64,000 nucleotides of DNA. It comes from Bacillota bacterium (GTDB lineage Bacteria; Bacillota; Clostridia; Lachnospirales; Anaerotignaceae). Under the pieces are notes generated by a model that ran no database searches, was not told the DNA's origin, and saw only the letters and a list, made by a program, of their open reading frames with translations. The stretch covers positions 62,001 to 126,000 of the forward strand of contig JAHZDZ010000006.1 of NCBI GenBank assembly GCA_019422105.1, in the 5' to 3' direction. This document shows, piece after piece, positions 7,595 through 16,290 of this stretch; position 1 is the stretch's first letter, and each line of letters begins with the position of its first letter. Made by a program: the position numbers and the translations under genes.

Positions 7595-9139
7595 GTGAAA
7601 AAAACGACAGTATTGATGATATTAGACGGCTTTGGCATAAACGAAAAGGTAGAGGGCAACGCCATTAAACAGGCGGAAATACCGAATATCGATAAAATTA
7701 TGGAGAAGTACCCCTGTGTTAAGGGCTATGCAAGCGGTCTTGACGTGGGACTTCCGGAGGGACAGATGGGAAACTCCGAGGTTGGCCATCTTAACATAGG
7801 TGCTGGAAGAATTGTCTACCAGGAACTGACCAGAATCACAAAGTCTATCAGGGACGGGGATTTCTTTGAAAATCCCGCATTGCTGTCTGCCATGGAAAAC
7901 TGCAAAAAAAATAATTCTGCACTCCATTTGTATGGTCTTTTGTCAGACGGCGGTGTGCACAGTCATAATACCCATCTGTACGCTCTTTTGCAGATGGCGA
8001 AGAAAAATGATGTGGAAAAGGTGTTTGTCCATGTCTTTCTGGACGGCAGGGATACGTCTCCGACTTCGGGAAAGGGTTATATAGAAAGCCTGGAGGAACA
8101 AATGAGGCAGATTGGCGTAGGAAAAATTGCTTCCGTTATGGGGCGGTATTACGCTATGGACAGGGACAAGAGATGGGAAAGAATAAAGCTTGCCTATGAC
8201 GCCATGGTAAACGGCAAGGGCGAAAAAACGCAGGATGCAGTAAAATATGTAGAGAGCTCCTATGAAAGAGATGTGACAGATGAATTCATCATCCCCGCCT
8301 GTGTTGTGGACGAGGAGGGTAAGCCTGTTGCTGCTATTAATGATAAAGACTCCATTATATTTTATAATTTCCGTCCTGACAGGGCAAGACAGATAACAAG
8401 GGCTATGGTTGATCCGGCCTTTGGCGGGTTCGAGAGAGAAAAGGAAATGCCCGGTTTGAAATATGTCTGCTTTACGGAATATGATGTGACAATTCCCAAC
8501 AAGGAGGTTGCCTTTAAGCCACAAAGGCTTGACAATACGCTGGGGGAATACATTTCATCCCTTGGTCTTAGACAGCTTCGACTGGCAGAAACCGAAAAGT
8601 ATGCCCATGTCACGTTTTTCTTTAACGGAGGCGTGGAGGAACCGAATCCCGGAGAGGACAGGATACTCATTCCTTCCCCGAAGGTTGCCACCTACGATCT
8701 GAAGCCTGAAATGAGCGCGGTTCAGATTACGGATGTGCTTGTGGAGAAAATATTGTCACAGGAATATGATTTGATTATTATTAACTATGCCAATCCCGAT
8801 ATGGTTGGGCACACGGGTGTTATGGAGGCGGCCATAAAGGCGGTTGAAACAGTTGACACCTGTGTTGGCAGAGTTTTGGAGGCGCTTTTGAAGGTAAACG
8901 GTCAAATGTTTATCTGCGCTGATCATGGAAACAGCGACCAGCTTATCGATTATGAGACAGGCGAGGCTTTTACGGCTCATACCACAAACCCTGTGCCTTT
9001 TATACTGGTAAACTTCACAGACGGTATCGGTTTAAGGGAAGGCGGTAAGCTTGCAGATATTGCACCAACGCTTTTGGAAATGATGGATTTGAAAAAGCCG
9101 GAGGAAATGACCGGCGTATCCCTGCTTGAAACAAAATAA
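7595..9139 (+). CDS. gpmI: 2,3-bisphosphoglycerate-independent phosphoglycerate mutase
   Basis: Converts 3-phosphoglycerate to 2-phosphoglycerate through a phosphoserine intermediate and two Mn2+ ions. The 514 residues match the family length (about 510). Motifs: N-terminal metal site MILDGFGIN, nucleophile serine in GQMGNSEVGHLNIGAGR, FLDGRDTSP, GRYYAMDRDKRWER, FRPDRARQ, and the C-terminal metal sites NYANPDMVGHTG, CADHGN and HTTNPVPF. The start is GTG at 7595 behind GAAGGAGG. The preceding 281 bases hold no recognisable gene. Confidence 0.97.
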   Translation: MKKTTVLMILDGFGINEKVEGNAIKQAEIPNIDKIMEKYPCVKGYASGLDVGLPEGQMGNSEVGHLNIGAGRIVYQELTRITKSIRDGDFFENPALLSAMENCKKNNSALHLYGLLSDGGVHSHNTHLYALLQMAKKNDVEKVFVHVFLDGRDTSPTSGKGYIESLEEQMRQIGVGKIASVMGRYYAMDRDKRWERIKLAYDAMVNGKGEKTQDAVKYVESSYERDVTDEFIIPACVVDEEGKPVAAINDKDSIIFYNFRPDRARQITRAMVDPAFGGFEREKEMPGLKYVCFTEYDVTIPNKEVAFKPQRLDNTLGEYISSLGLRQLRLAETEKYAHVTFFFNGGVEEPNPGEDRILIPSPKVATYDLKPEMSAVQITDVLVEKILSQEYDLIIINYANPDMVGHTGVMEAAIKAVETVDTCVGRVLEALLKVNGQMFICADHGNSDQLIDYETGEAFTAHTTNPVPFILVNFTDGIGLREGGKLADIAPTLLEMMDLKKPEEMTGVSLLETK

Positions 9140-9216
9140 AATCTCCTTTCGCAGGGAGTTTACGCAAAGGGTTATCAGTTAATTTTACTATATTTAATTC
9201 TAAGGAGGATATTCAA

Positions 9217-10533
9217 ATGAAAAGCTATCTTGAGATTGTAGATGTTTTAGCCAGAGAAATTCTTGATTCCAGAGGAAACCCAACCGTGGAGGTTGAAGTA
9301 GTCGTTGACGGTGATTATGTAGGCCGTGCGGCGGTGCCAAGCGGCGCTTCCACAGGCGCTTTTGAGGCAGTGGAGCTCAGAGACGGCGGCGACAGGTATA
9401 AGGGTACCGGTGTTCAGGACGCCGTTGACAATGTAAACAGTATTATCGCGGAAGAAATCATCGGTATGAATGCACTTGATCAGGTTGCCATTGATATGAA
9501 AATGATTGAGCTGGACGGCACGCCAAACAAAGCGAAATTGGGTGCTAACGCGATACTGGGTGTATCCATGGCTGTTGCAAGGGCAGCAGCGGAAGCACTC
9601 AGAATGCCGTTATACCAGTATCTTGGCGGATTTAACGCAAAGCAGCTTCCGGTACCAATGATGAATATTATGAACGGTGGAAAGCATGCGGATAATACGG
9701 TGGACCTGCAGGAATTTATGATTATGCCGGTAGGTGCTGCCTCCTTTAAGGAAGCATTAAGGATGTGTGCTGAAATCTATCATACACTGAAAAAAGTTTT
9801 AAAATCCAAGGGCCTGTCCACTGCCGTAGGTGATGAGGGTGGATTTGCACCGGACCTTGCCACTCCGGATGATGTTATCGATTTGATTAAAGAGGCTGTT
9901 GACCAGTCCGGCTACAAATGGGGCGAAGATATTAAAATTGCCATGGACCCTGCTTCTACAGAACTGTATGATGAAAAGGACGGCAAGTACCACTTCCCCG
10001 GCGAGAGCAAAATGGTGGGACACGAGGTTATCAGGACATCTGAGGAAATGGTGCAGCTTTGGAAAAATCTCTGCGCAAAATATCCGATTATTTCTATTGA
10101 GGACGGATTGGCGGAAGAGGACTGGGAAGGCTGGCAGCTTTTGACAAAAGAGCTGGGAGACAAGGTGCAGCTGGTTGGCGACGACCTGTTTGTCACCAAT
10201 ACGGAAAGGCTTCAGAAGGGTATTGATTTAAAGGCTGGCAACGCTATCTTAATCAAGGTAAACCAGATTGGTACACTGACAGAAACCTTTAACGCAATTT
10301 CACTTGCCAATAGACATAATATGACTGCTATTGTCAGCCACCGCTCAGGCGAGACTGAGGATTCCACTATTGCGGACATTGTTGTTGCAGTCAATGCAGG
10401 ACAGATCAAAACAGGCGCTCCCGCAAGAAGCGACAGGGTTGCAAAATATAATCAGCTCTTAAGAATTGAGGAGGAGCTGGAGGATGTAGCGGAGTATCCC
10501 GGCATGAAAGCATGGTTTAATCTTCAAAAATAA
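9217..10533 (+). CDS. eno: Enolase
   Basis: Dehydrates 2-phosphoglycerate to phosphoenolpyruvate. The 438 residues are full length. Motifs: AREILDSRGNPTVEVEV at the N-terminus, PSGASTGAFEA (flexible loop), MNIMNGGKHADN, VGDEGGFAPDL, metal ligands in IAMDPAS, SIEDGLAEEDW and VGDDLFVTN, the catalytic lysine in AILIKVNQIGT, and SHRSGETED. The ATG at 9217 follows AAGGAGG. It is the last gene of the glycolytic cluster and is closed by a strong terminator. Confidence 0.98.
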   Translation: MKSYLEIVDVLAREILDSRGNPTVEVEVVVDGDYVGRAAVPSGASTGAFEAVELRDGGDRYKGTGVQDAVDNVNSIIAEEIIGMNALDQVAIDMKMIELDGTPNKAKLGANAILGVSMAVARAAAEALRMPLYQYLGGFNAKQLPVPMMNIMNGGKHADNTVDLQEFMIMPVGAASFKEALRMCAEIYHTLKKVLKSKGLSTAVGDEGGFAPDLATPDDVIDLIKEAVDQSGYKWGEDIKIAMDPASTELYDEKDGKYHFPGESKMVGHEVIRTSEEMVQLWKNLCAKYPIISIEDGLAEEDWEGWQLLTKELGDKVQLVGDDLFVTNTERLQKGIDLKAGNAILIKVNQIGTLTETFNAISLANRHNMTAIVSHRSGETEDSTIADIVVAVNAGQIKTGAPARSDRVAKYNQLLRIEEELEDVAEYPGMKAWFNLQK

Positions 10534-10552
10534 AATAGAATAAAGATATGAG

Positions 10553-10578
10553 AAAAGCGCCGGAAACGGCGCTTTTTT
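10553..10578. terminator. Bidirectional terminator between eno and the DUF262 gene
   Basis: A GCGCCG-GAAA-CGGCGC stem extended by A4/T4 arms and followed by six T on the plus strand. The symmetric flanks allow it to serve the convergent minus-strand gene too. The core (10555-10576) recurs exactly at 12611-12632. Confidence 0.88.
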
Positions 10579-10660
10579 AACAAAAAGGTCAGAAGTAAAC
10601 GGAAATGCAATCAGATTTTAAATATTAAAATAACTTAGCTTAGATATACACTGTTATTGT

Positions 10661-12430
10661 TCACTTATTTACAGGTATATCGGGCTCATCCTTAACAGTT
10701 AGTCCATTATCACATAGAAATGAAAGATATTCCTTCATTATTGTTTCGGTACGGTTTTGAATATCGTTCTCCGTGAAATCATTAGCTGTTTTTGCCAATA
10801 CAACCAGTTCCTGTATCTTTGTACCTTTCCGTTTTTGATTACGGTTGTTAGTAAAACCAAGATAATATTTTTTCTTGTCAGCAAAACGGTAATCTGAAGC
10901 ACGGATATTGATGCGTTTTTCAAGCAGTACCTTATTACCCAGGGCCTCCAAATTGCGGGTATCCTTAAGAGATTTTTCTATATCCTCTCTGTTACGGGCA
11001 TAGATATGTTCAATCTCAAAGACAGTTTCCAGGGAAAGCAACTCTTGTGCATCCTCATTGAAAGCCCACCATGCAGCCATTGCTCTTGTAATTGGTCTTG
11101 CGTTGTTAAAACTGAAGTTGGAGAACATACTCTTAACCTTTGCTGTGTCAAACTTGTATTCGGCAAAGGTAACTGGCTTATGGTTAACAATGTTTACCAT
11201 TTCAGCATATACGGGCGTCCTCAACGCGTTGACGCCAGGATTGGTCACTGCGTAAGTCCAAATAAAGCCAATGATTTTATTGAGAAACTTATAAAATGCG
11301 ATATCTTCCAGCATTCCATTTTTATCCTTGTTTTGCATAAAGTACACAGATACAAAATACGTCCACATACCGTTGGGTGCGTAATTCAACACAAACAGAC
11401 GGCGCAGGACAGAAAGAGAGAATCTATCCTTGTCCTGATTGGAAATATCTTCCCAGAAATGGGCAAGAAGAATTAGATTATCGAAAGTCTCTTCTTTCTT
11501 TAGGAGAATATAACCGTCCTTTTCGTAGAATCTTCTCAGCGCTTCTGTGGTTGAAGATTTTATACCCATTTTAGCACGGACAAAGTACATGTAACGGGTA
11601 AAAAGCTCGTCCATAGGTGTACCGGAAATGGGATGAAAAATTTTCTCGCAAAGCTCCTCTAAATTTTTCCATTGCTGGATAAAAAGCTTCTTTTTTTCAA
11701 TACCGGAATAGAACTTGTAAAACTGTGCTTTAAAGATATCGGCATCTGACAATGGTTTTCCACGGTCGTTGAGAGTGGAGAAAATTCGCAGTGCCGAATC
11801 CTGTGATTCTGCTTCAATTGGAAGTAAAATACAATTATTTAGTATACGGGTGGGAAGATATGGAAAATATCCCGGAAAATTGCACAGGAATTCTTCAATT
11901 TTTTTTTGAAAAAAACGGTAGTTATTTGCATAATTACTTTTTTGGTTTTTCTGAGTTTCACCTATACACAGAATATCCAAAAATTCTCCTTTATCACTAT
12001 CGGTGGCGACTTCAGAGTTTATTTTCAGCGCTGACATATTTGGTTTTCCAAATTCATCGGTTTTCCAGATACATTTTTCAATGTTTTCTCTGGTTGATCT
12101 AGATTCCTCATCCTGCATATGGCCAAATTTTGCATAAAAGGCGCGAAGCAGAAGCATTAATGTAGTCAAACGCTGCTGTCCGTCAATGACCTCCATTTTT
12201 TCATCTTCATTTCGGAAGGTGACAATAGGACCGAGAAAATATTCATTATTGCTGTCAAATTTTGTTCGGTCATTATCAGGGAAAGCAAAAGAAAAAATAT
12301 CATCCCACAAGGTTTGACACTCATTTTCTTCCCAGGCATACGGGCGTTGATAATCAGGAATCAAAAAATCCGCGTGCTTATTTTGGAAAAGCTCTTTGAC
12401 CGTTTTCTGGTCAACATTTAATTTTGACAT
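10661..12430 (-). CDS. DUF262 and DUF1524 (HNH) domain protein, GmrSD-like defence nuclease candidate
   Basis: A 589-residue protein. The N-terminal DUF262 domain (about residues 10-240) has YQRPYAWEENE, YFLGPIV and the ParB-like nucleotide-hydrolysis signature EVIDGQQRLTTL. The C-terminal DUF1524 domain (about 440-570) has the His-Asn pattern IEHIYARN ... LGNKVLLEKRIN with a downstream K/Y-rich strand, consistent with an HNH nuclease. In the family, GmrSD-type enzymes cut modified phage DNA (type IV restriction); other DUF262 proteins act in defence of unknown specificity. The gene stands alone, flanked by identical terminator hairpins. TTGTCT-17-TATGTT upstream could be its promoter. Restriction activity is inferred. 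Confidence 0.8.
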   Translation of the reverse strand: MSKLNVDQKTVKELFQNKHADFLIPDYQRPYAWEENECQTLWDDIFSFAFPDNDRTKFDSNNEYFLGPIVTFRNEDEKMEVIDGQQRLTTLMLLLRAFYAKFGHMQDEESRSTRENIEKCIWKTDEFGKPNMSALKINSEVATDSDKGEFLDILCIGETQKNQKSNYANNYRFFQKKIEEFLCNFPGYFPYLPTRILNNCILLPIEAESQDSALRIFSTLNDRGKPLSDADIFKAQFYKFYSGIEKKKLFIQQWKNLEELCEKIFHPISGTPMDELFTRYMYFVRAKMGIKSSTTEALRRFYEKDGYILLKKEETFDNLILLAHFWEDISNQDKDRFSLSVLRRLFVLNYAPNGMWTYFVSVYFMQNKDKNGMLEDIAFYKFLNKIIGFIWTYAVTNPGVNALRTPVYAEMVNIVNHKPVTFAEYKFDTAKVKSMFSNFSFNNARPITRAMAAWWAFNEDAQELLSLETVFEIEHIYARNREDIEKSLKDTRNLEALGNKVLLEKRINIRASDYRFADKKKYYLGFTNNRNQKRKGTKIQELVVLAKTANDFTENDIQNRTETIMKEYLSFLCDNGLTVKDEPDIPVNK

Positions 12431-12447
12431 CTGATTACCTCCACATT

Positions 12448-12476
12448 TTGATGTTTTACTGATTTTTAATTAGTAT
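12448..12476 (+). promoter_or_regulatory. Candidate plus-strand promoter upstream of the DUF262 gene
   Basis: TTGATG (12448-12453), 17 bases and TAGTAT (12471-12476). It points away from the DUF262 gene toward two hairpins and a terminator, with no coding frame, so it could drive a small RNA. Confidence 0.35.
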
Positions 12477-12482
12477 ACAACA

Positions 12483-12637
12483 TAATGGGTGTTTTTTCCA
12501 GAGACAATTTAATGGATGTTCGTTTAGCGCCGACCGGAGCGGAGCAGAGACAAACCCTTGCAGGGTTTTAGGGACAAAGTCCCTAAGAACTGGATTTTTA
12601 TGACAAGCTGAAGCGCCGGAAACGGCGCTTTTCTATT
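12483..12637 (+). ncRNA. Candidate small RNA with tandem hairpins and terminator
   Basis: Between the candidate promoter and a terminator lie two stable hairpins: AAACCC-TTGCA-GGGTTT (12552-12568) and TTAGGGAC-AAA-GTCCCTAA (12568-12586). A GCGCC-GGAAAC-GGCGC hairpin follows (12611-12632), then TTTTCTATTTTT. No ORF with a ribosome site is present. The paired-hairpin design resembles 38852-38892. It could also be a repeat with no expression. Confidence 0.25.
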
Positions 12638-12667
12638 TTTAAAACATTCCTTAAATTCAACAGTATT

Positions 12668-12696
12668 TTGACAGGAGCTTCTAGTTATGGTAAACT
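12668..12696 (+). promoter_or_regulatory. Sigma-A promoter of the blaI-blaR1 pair
   Basis: TTGACA (12668-12673), a 17-bp spacer and TAAACT (12691-12696): a near-consensus promoter ending 50 bases before the blaI start. Confidence 0.8.
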
Positions 12697-12705
12697 AAAA
12701 ACATA

Positions 12706-12723
12706 GGTTTGTTTGGGCAAACC
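12706..12723 (+). promoter_or_regulatory. Palindromic operator candidate for the BlaI-like repressor
   Basis: GGTTTG-TTTGGG-CAAACC, a perfect 6-bp inverted repeat at about +3 to +20 of the predicted transcript. Position and symmetry suit autorepression by the dimeric winged-helix repressor encoded next. It is not the staphylococcal TACA/TGTA type. Confidence 0.6.
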
Positions 12724-12746
12724 AAATGCGGGGGAGGAATGAGAGA

Positions 12747-13106
12747 ATGGAGAAATATAAGCTGTATGAAGCGGAATATAAATTTATGTGTATATTGTGG
12801 GAGGAGGAACCCGTAAATTCCACACAGCTTGCCAAAATTTTGCTGGAAAAATATCAGTGGAAAAAATCAACTGTTTTTAATTTAATGAAAAAGCTTGGGC
12901 AAAGAGGCCTGGTGAAAAATGAAAATGCGGTGGTAACGGCACCGATAAAAAGAGAGCAGGTACAGCAATATGAGAGCAGGGAACTGATTGAAAAGACCTT
13001 TAACGGTTCTCTGCCGGGATTTCTGGCGGCATTTTTGGGAGACAAAAGGTTAAGTGAAAAGGAGGCGGAGGAGCTGAAAAAGATAATTGAGGAGGCGGTG
13101 AAATGA
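12747..13106 (+). CDS. BlaI/MecI/CopY-family transcriptional repressor
   Basis: About 119 residues. The winged-helix domain (EAEYKFMCILWEEEPVNS, ILLEKYQWKKSTVFNLMKKL) is followed by a short dimerisation tail. The start ATG 12747 is chosen because GGGGGAGG lies ten bases upstream; the ATG at 12726 overlaps that site. The ATGA overlap with the next gene shows tight coupling. By family logic the repressor is cleaved or inactivated when the membrane M56 sensor is triggered, derepressing its own operon and possibly distant targets. No resistance enzyme is adjacent, so the regulon is unknown. Confidence 0.88.
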   Translation: MEKYKLYEAEYKFMCILWEEEPVNSTQLAKILLEKYQWKKSTVFNLMKKLGQRGLVKNENAVVTAPIKREQVQQYESRELIEKTFNGSLPGFLAAFLGDKRLSEKEAEELKKIIEEAVK

Positions 13107-14947
13107 CAGCCCTGTTTCAATGCGTGGTACACAGAAGCATAATGGCAGGTTATGCGGTAATTTTTGTTTTATTACTGCGGGTTCTGTTTAAAAGGGTACC
13201 AAAAATTTTTTCCTATGTCCTATGGGGAATTGTTTTATTTCGCTTGGTTTGTCCTATTTCTTTTTCTTCCCCCTTCAGCTTTTATAGCCCTTTTGCTGTG
13301 GAAAGGACAGAATCTGTAACGGAAGTGTCTTCTGCTGTGGAGGAGGTAACTGCATATTCCTACCAGTCACAGATTGATATTGCTTCTGTTTCTGCCGATA
13401 TAGGGCAGGAGACAGAGGCAAAAGGAGTATTAAACGGCGGCAGTATCGAGGGGCATACAGAAAGGATTCTGTCCTACTGCTGGATTATTGGGCTGTTGAT
13501 GCTGACCTTTTACTCCCTTGTCATTTATATCAGGCAGCGGGAGGCAATTGAGGCCGCGGTTCCTCTGGGGGATAATATTTTTTCTTCGGACCGCATTCCG
13601 TCCCCCTTTGTATGGGGTATCAGAAAGCCTAAAATTTATGTGCCCTCTTATATTGCGGAGGACAAGCTGCCTCTTATACTGGCTCATGAGAAGGTACATA
13701 TCAAGCGTCTTGACTATATCATAAAGCCCTTTGCCTACGGACTATTACTGGTGCACTGGTTCAACCCTCTTCTTTGGGCGGCCTTTGTGTGCATGGGAAG
13801 AGATATGGAAATGTCCTGTGACGAGGCTGTTTTAAAGAAGGAGGAAGCGGGGAATAGAAAAGAATATGCTAATTTGCTTTTGTCCTTTTCTTTTTCCGGT
13901 ATCAGCAGGGTAAGTCCAATTTCCTTTGGCGGAGGAAGTATGAAGTCGAGAATTAAAAATATTGTCCGATTCAGGAAAGCGGGTTTTCTGGTTTTATTCA
14001 TTTGTTTCTGTCTGGCAGCTGTTTTGTATGCAGGGCTGATGACGGACCCGGTCGCTGGGAAGGTAATTTCTTCCGGTTTGCCGGAAGCGAAAGAGAGTCT
14101 AACAGAGAAGGTATGGGAAGAGGTACAGGAAGAAAACAGTGATGCTATCGGACAGGAAATAGAGGAAAATATACAAAAGATAATTGTATCGCCTCAAACA
14201 GCTTCCAACCCCTATGACTACTTGAAGGAGCATGAACAGGAATATAAAAATATTGTGGGGTATGGAGAAGATGCGCTTACATACCTGAGAGGAGAATTTG
14301 AGAAGGGGGATAACAACGATTTAAGAGGCTCTGTCATGATGATACTCATGAAGGATCTGCTGGGCAAAAGGGATACAGTGCAGGAGGATACTTTAAGCCC
14401 GCAGCAGTGGTTTCAGGCTCTAAAGCTGTCGGAGGAGATTGTTTTGCCGGATTACTTGCCTAAGGACGGGGATGCATTAAATAAGGCAGTCTATGAAGCT
14501 GTGCGGAGGCAAAATACGGATGAAGAAAGTGGTTTTTTGGTATCTTCTGTCAGCTACTATGGAGTCTATGAGGAGGAAAAAAGCTGTAAGGTGTTTATTT
14601 GCCCTTTAACAGTCCGATACAGGCTGTATGGGGAAATTTTAACGGAGTCAGGAGGCTCTATGATACCTTCTGCCCTGACATTTGACAGGGGGAAGAATGG
14701 GGAATACTATTTGACAAAATATGAAAAGGCTTTGGACGGCTCCTATTGGGGGCCCTCCATTGAAGCGTTTTGTAAGCTTCCTGTAAGCGGAGTGAATATT
14801 GAAGGACTTTCCGAGGTGTTGATACAGGATAATCAAAAGGAGGAACGCGAAGAGGGGTTAAAGCGGAACTTGGAGAGCCTGCTGCGGGAAAACGGATTGG
14901 AAAAGGTTATGGAAAACGATAGAAATAAAGAAATCTTTTCGTTGTAA
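13103..14947 (+). CDS. BlaR1/MecR1-like M56 family membrane metalloprotease with unusual sensor region
   Basis: A 614-residue protein. N-terminal membrane helices (residues 1-60 and about 125-145) precede the M56 zinc protease domain with PSPFVWGIRKPKIYVP, the catalytic ILAHEKVHIKRLDY (HExxH) and the downstream DMEMSCDEAVL zinc ligand. Another transmembrane segment lies near residues 290-310. The C-terminal region of about 300 residues is acidic and Lys/Glu-rich (EHEQEYKNIVGYGEDALTYL) and shows no SxxK/SxN/KTG transpeptidase motifs. It is therefore not the beta-lactam sensor of classical BlaR1, and its ligand is unknown. A terminator follows about 175 bases downstream. Confidence 0.85.
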   Translation: MTALFQCVVHRSIMAGYAVIFVLLLRVLFKRVPKIFSYVLWGIVLFRLVCPISFSSPFSFYSPFAVERTESVTEVSSAVEEVTAYSYQSQIDIASVSADIGQETEAKGVLNGGSIEGHTERILSYCWIIGLLMLTFYSLVIYIRQREAIEAAVPLGDNIFSSDRIPSPFVWGIRKPKIYVPSYIAEDKLPLILAHEKVHIKRLDYIIKPFAYGLLLVHWFNPLLWAAFVCMGRDMEMSCDEAVLKKEEAGNRKEYANLLLSFSFSGISRVSPISFGGGSMKSRIKNIVRFRKAGFLVLFICFCLAAVLYAGLMTDPVAGKVISSGLPEAKESLTEKVWEEVQEENSDAIGQEIEENIQKIIVSPQTASNPYDYLKEHEQEYKNIVGYGEDALTYLRGEFEKGDNNDLRGSVMMILMKDLLGKRDTVQEDTLSPQQWFQALKLSEEIVLPDYLPKDGDALNKAVYEAVRRQNTDEESGFLVSSVSYYGVYEEEKSCKVFICPLTVRYRLYGEILTESGGSMIPSALTFDRGKNGEYYLTKYEKALDGSYWGPSIEAFCKLPVSGVNIEGLSEVLIQDNQKEEREEGLKRNLESLLRENGLEKVMENDRNKEIFSL

Positions 14948-15122
14948 AAAATCATGATGGTTGGGGCATTTCAAAAGGTTAAAGACAAGTCTCAGTATGA
15001 AAAAATTTTTGCTGTCAGATATAATGACAAGTTTTTGAATACTAAAAAAGTTTTCGTTCAAAATTTTGATAGGCAGACGTGCTTTAAAATGTCTGCGGGA
15101 CTGTATAGAACCATCGTGAGTC

Positions 15123-15149
15123 AAAAAAAGCCCTTGCAGGGCTTTTTTT
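15123..15149. terminator. Bidirectional terminator between the M56 protease gene and lrgB
   Basis: AAAAAAAGCCC-TTGCA-GGGCTTTTTTT, symmetric with A and T runs on both sides, placed between two convergent genes. The 174 bases between the protease gene and this site hold no convincing gene. Confidence 0.88.
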
Positions 15150-15241
15150 AATGGAGAGAGGAAGTTTCTTGCCGCAATGTTTATCTATTACAGGAGTCTC
15201 ATTTATTGAAAGCTTTAACAAATTGTCGGACAGAGTTATTT

Positions 15242-15931
15242 CTAATAAAAACGGGCGGCGATGGGAACAATAACAACAGTCATGAGACCTGCGATGACAA
15301 TAGACAAGCTGCTCATGGCGCCGGCTACTTCATTGATTTCCATAGCGGCCGTAGTTCCTATGGCATGGCTTGCGTTGCCGGTTGCCAGGCCGAAGGCAAC
15401 GTTATCCTTTATTTTAAAAATTCGCCTTAAAAATTCAACACTTGCAGCACCCAATATTCCGGTTAATATGACGGCAATGACAGTGATGCTCTGTACGCCG
15501 CCGACTTCTTCCGCTATGCCTATGGCAATGGGTGTTGTGACAGATTTAGGCGCCAATGCGGCAAATACTTCATAGGGAAGCCCAAACAGTTTACACATAA
15601 TAAAGATAGAGCAAATGCAAGCGATACAGCCGCCTAATATACCTGTCAAAATAGCAGGAAGATTTTTTTTCAATACCATAGCCTGACGGTACAGGGGTAT
15701 GGCAAAGGCAATTGTGGCAGGGGTCAGCAGAAATTTGATGTAGGATGCGCCAATATCGTAAGTCTGTGTGTCTGTGCCGGTTATCAGAAGAAAGGAAATA
15801 GTGATGGCCATGGCAATAAAAAGCGGGTTGCAGTAGCCAAGCCCTGTTTTGCGGCGCAGCCACAGACCGATTTCATAGGACATCAGTGTGAGCACAATAC
15901 CAAAAAAAGCGTTTTGAAAAAAATCGTTCAA
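15242..15931 (-). CDS. lrgB: LrgB/CidB family membrane protein
   Basis: A 229-residue polytopic protein with about six to seven membrane helices and the conserved segments LMSYEIGLWLRRKTG, NPLFIAMAITISFL, ALAPKSVTTPIAIGIAEEVGG and LATGNASHAIGTTAAMEI of the LrgB/PlsE family. The start is TTG at 15931, with GGGAGGGAA upstream, two bases after the lrgA stop. With LrgA the family modulates holin-like activity, autolysis and, in several species, pyruvate or carboxylate transport. It ends at a bidirectional terminator. No LytSR regulator is adjacent. Confidence 0.92.
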   Translation of the reverse strand: MNDFFQNAFFGIVLTLMSYEIGLWLRRKTGLGYCNPLFIAMAITISFLLITGTDTQTYDIGASYIKFLLTPATIAFAIPLYRQAMVLKKNLPAILTGILGGCIACICSIFIMCKLFGLPYEVFAALAPKSVTTPIAIGIAEEVGGVQSITVIAVILTGILGAASVEFLRRIFKIKDNVAFGLATGNASHAIGTTAAMEINEVAGAMSSLSIVIAGLMTVVIVPIAARFY

Positions 15932-15933
15932 CT

Positions 15934-16290
15934 TTATTCCCTCCCCGATGTCTTTTTTATTATAAATTCAGAAATTTTTCCCGTTACAAAAAAGCATACT
16001 GCTGTAGAAACAATAATGATAATACACATGACTGGCAGTATATCTTTAATCATACCGAAGTCATTAATAAGATTACTGCTGAAGGGAATAAAAAAAACGG
16101 CCATCACAGCCAGCAAAAAATCGGCTGTAGCTTCCACCTGTTCCAGCTTAATCATTTTTGTACACAAAAGCACAAACATAGTGAGCATGCCCCACACGCT
16201 GGCCGGTATCGGTAAAGGCACAACAAGCTTTAATGCCTCGGCGATAAAAGCGACGATGGCGAAAATGAAAAATTGTCTTAAGTATTTCAT
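15934..16290 (-). CDS. lrgA: LrgA/CidA family holin-like protein
   Basis: A 118-residue protein with four predicted membrane helices and the family motif LPIPASVWGMLTMFVLLCTKMIKLEQVE followed by FLLAVMAVFFIPFSSNLI. It is small and hydrophobic with a charged C-terminus, as in CidA/LrgA. The ATG at 16290 follows GGGGGAAA. First gene of the two-gene lrgAB operon. Confidence 0.92.
   Translation of the reverse strand: MKYLRQFFIFAIVAFIAEALKLVVPLPIPASVWGMLTMFVLLCTKMIKLEQVEATADFLLAVMAVFFIPFSSNLINDFGMIKDILPVMCIIIIVSTAVCFFVTGKISEFIIKKTSGRE

Noticed and set aside
14954..15151. 65-codon open frame between the M56 protease gene and lrgB
   Set aside because: No ribosome-binding site; its end runs through the bidirectional terminator at 15123-15149.
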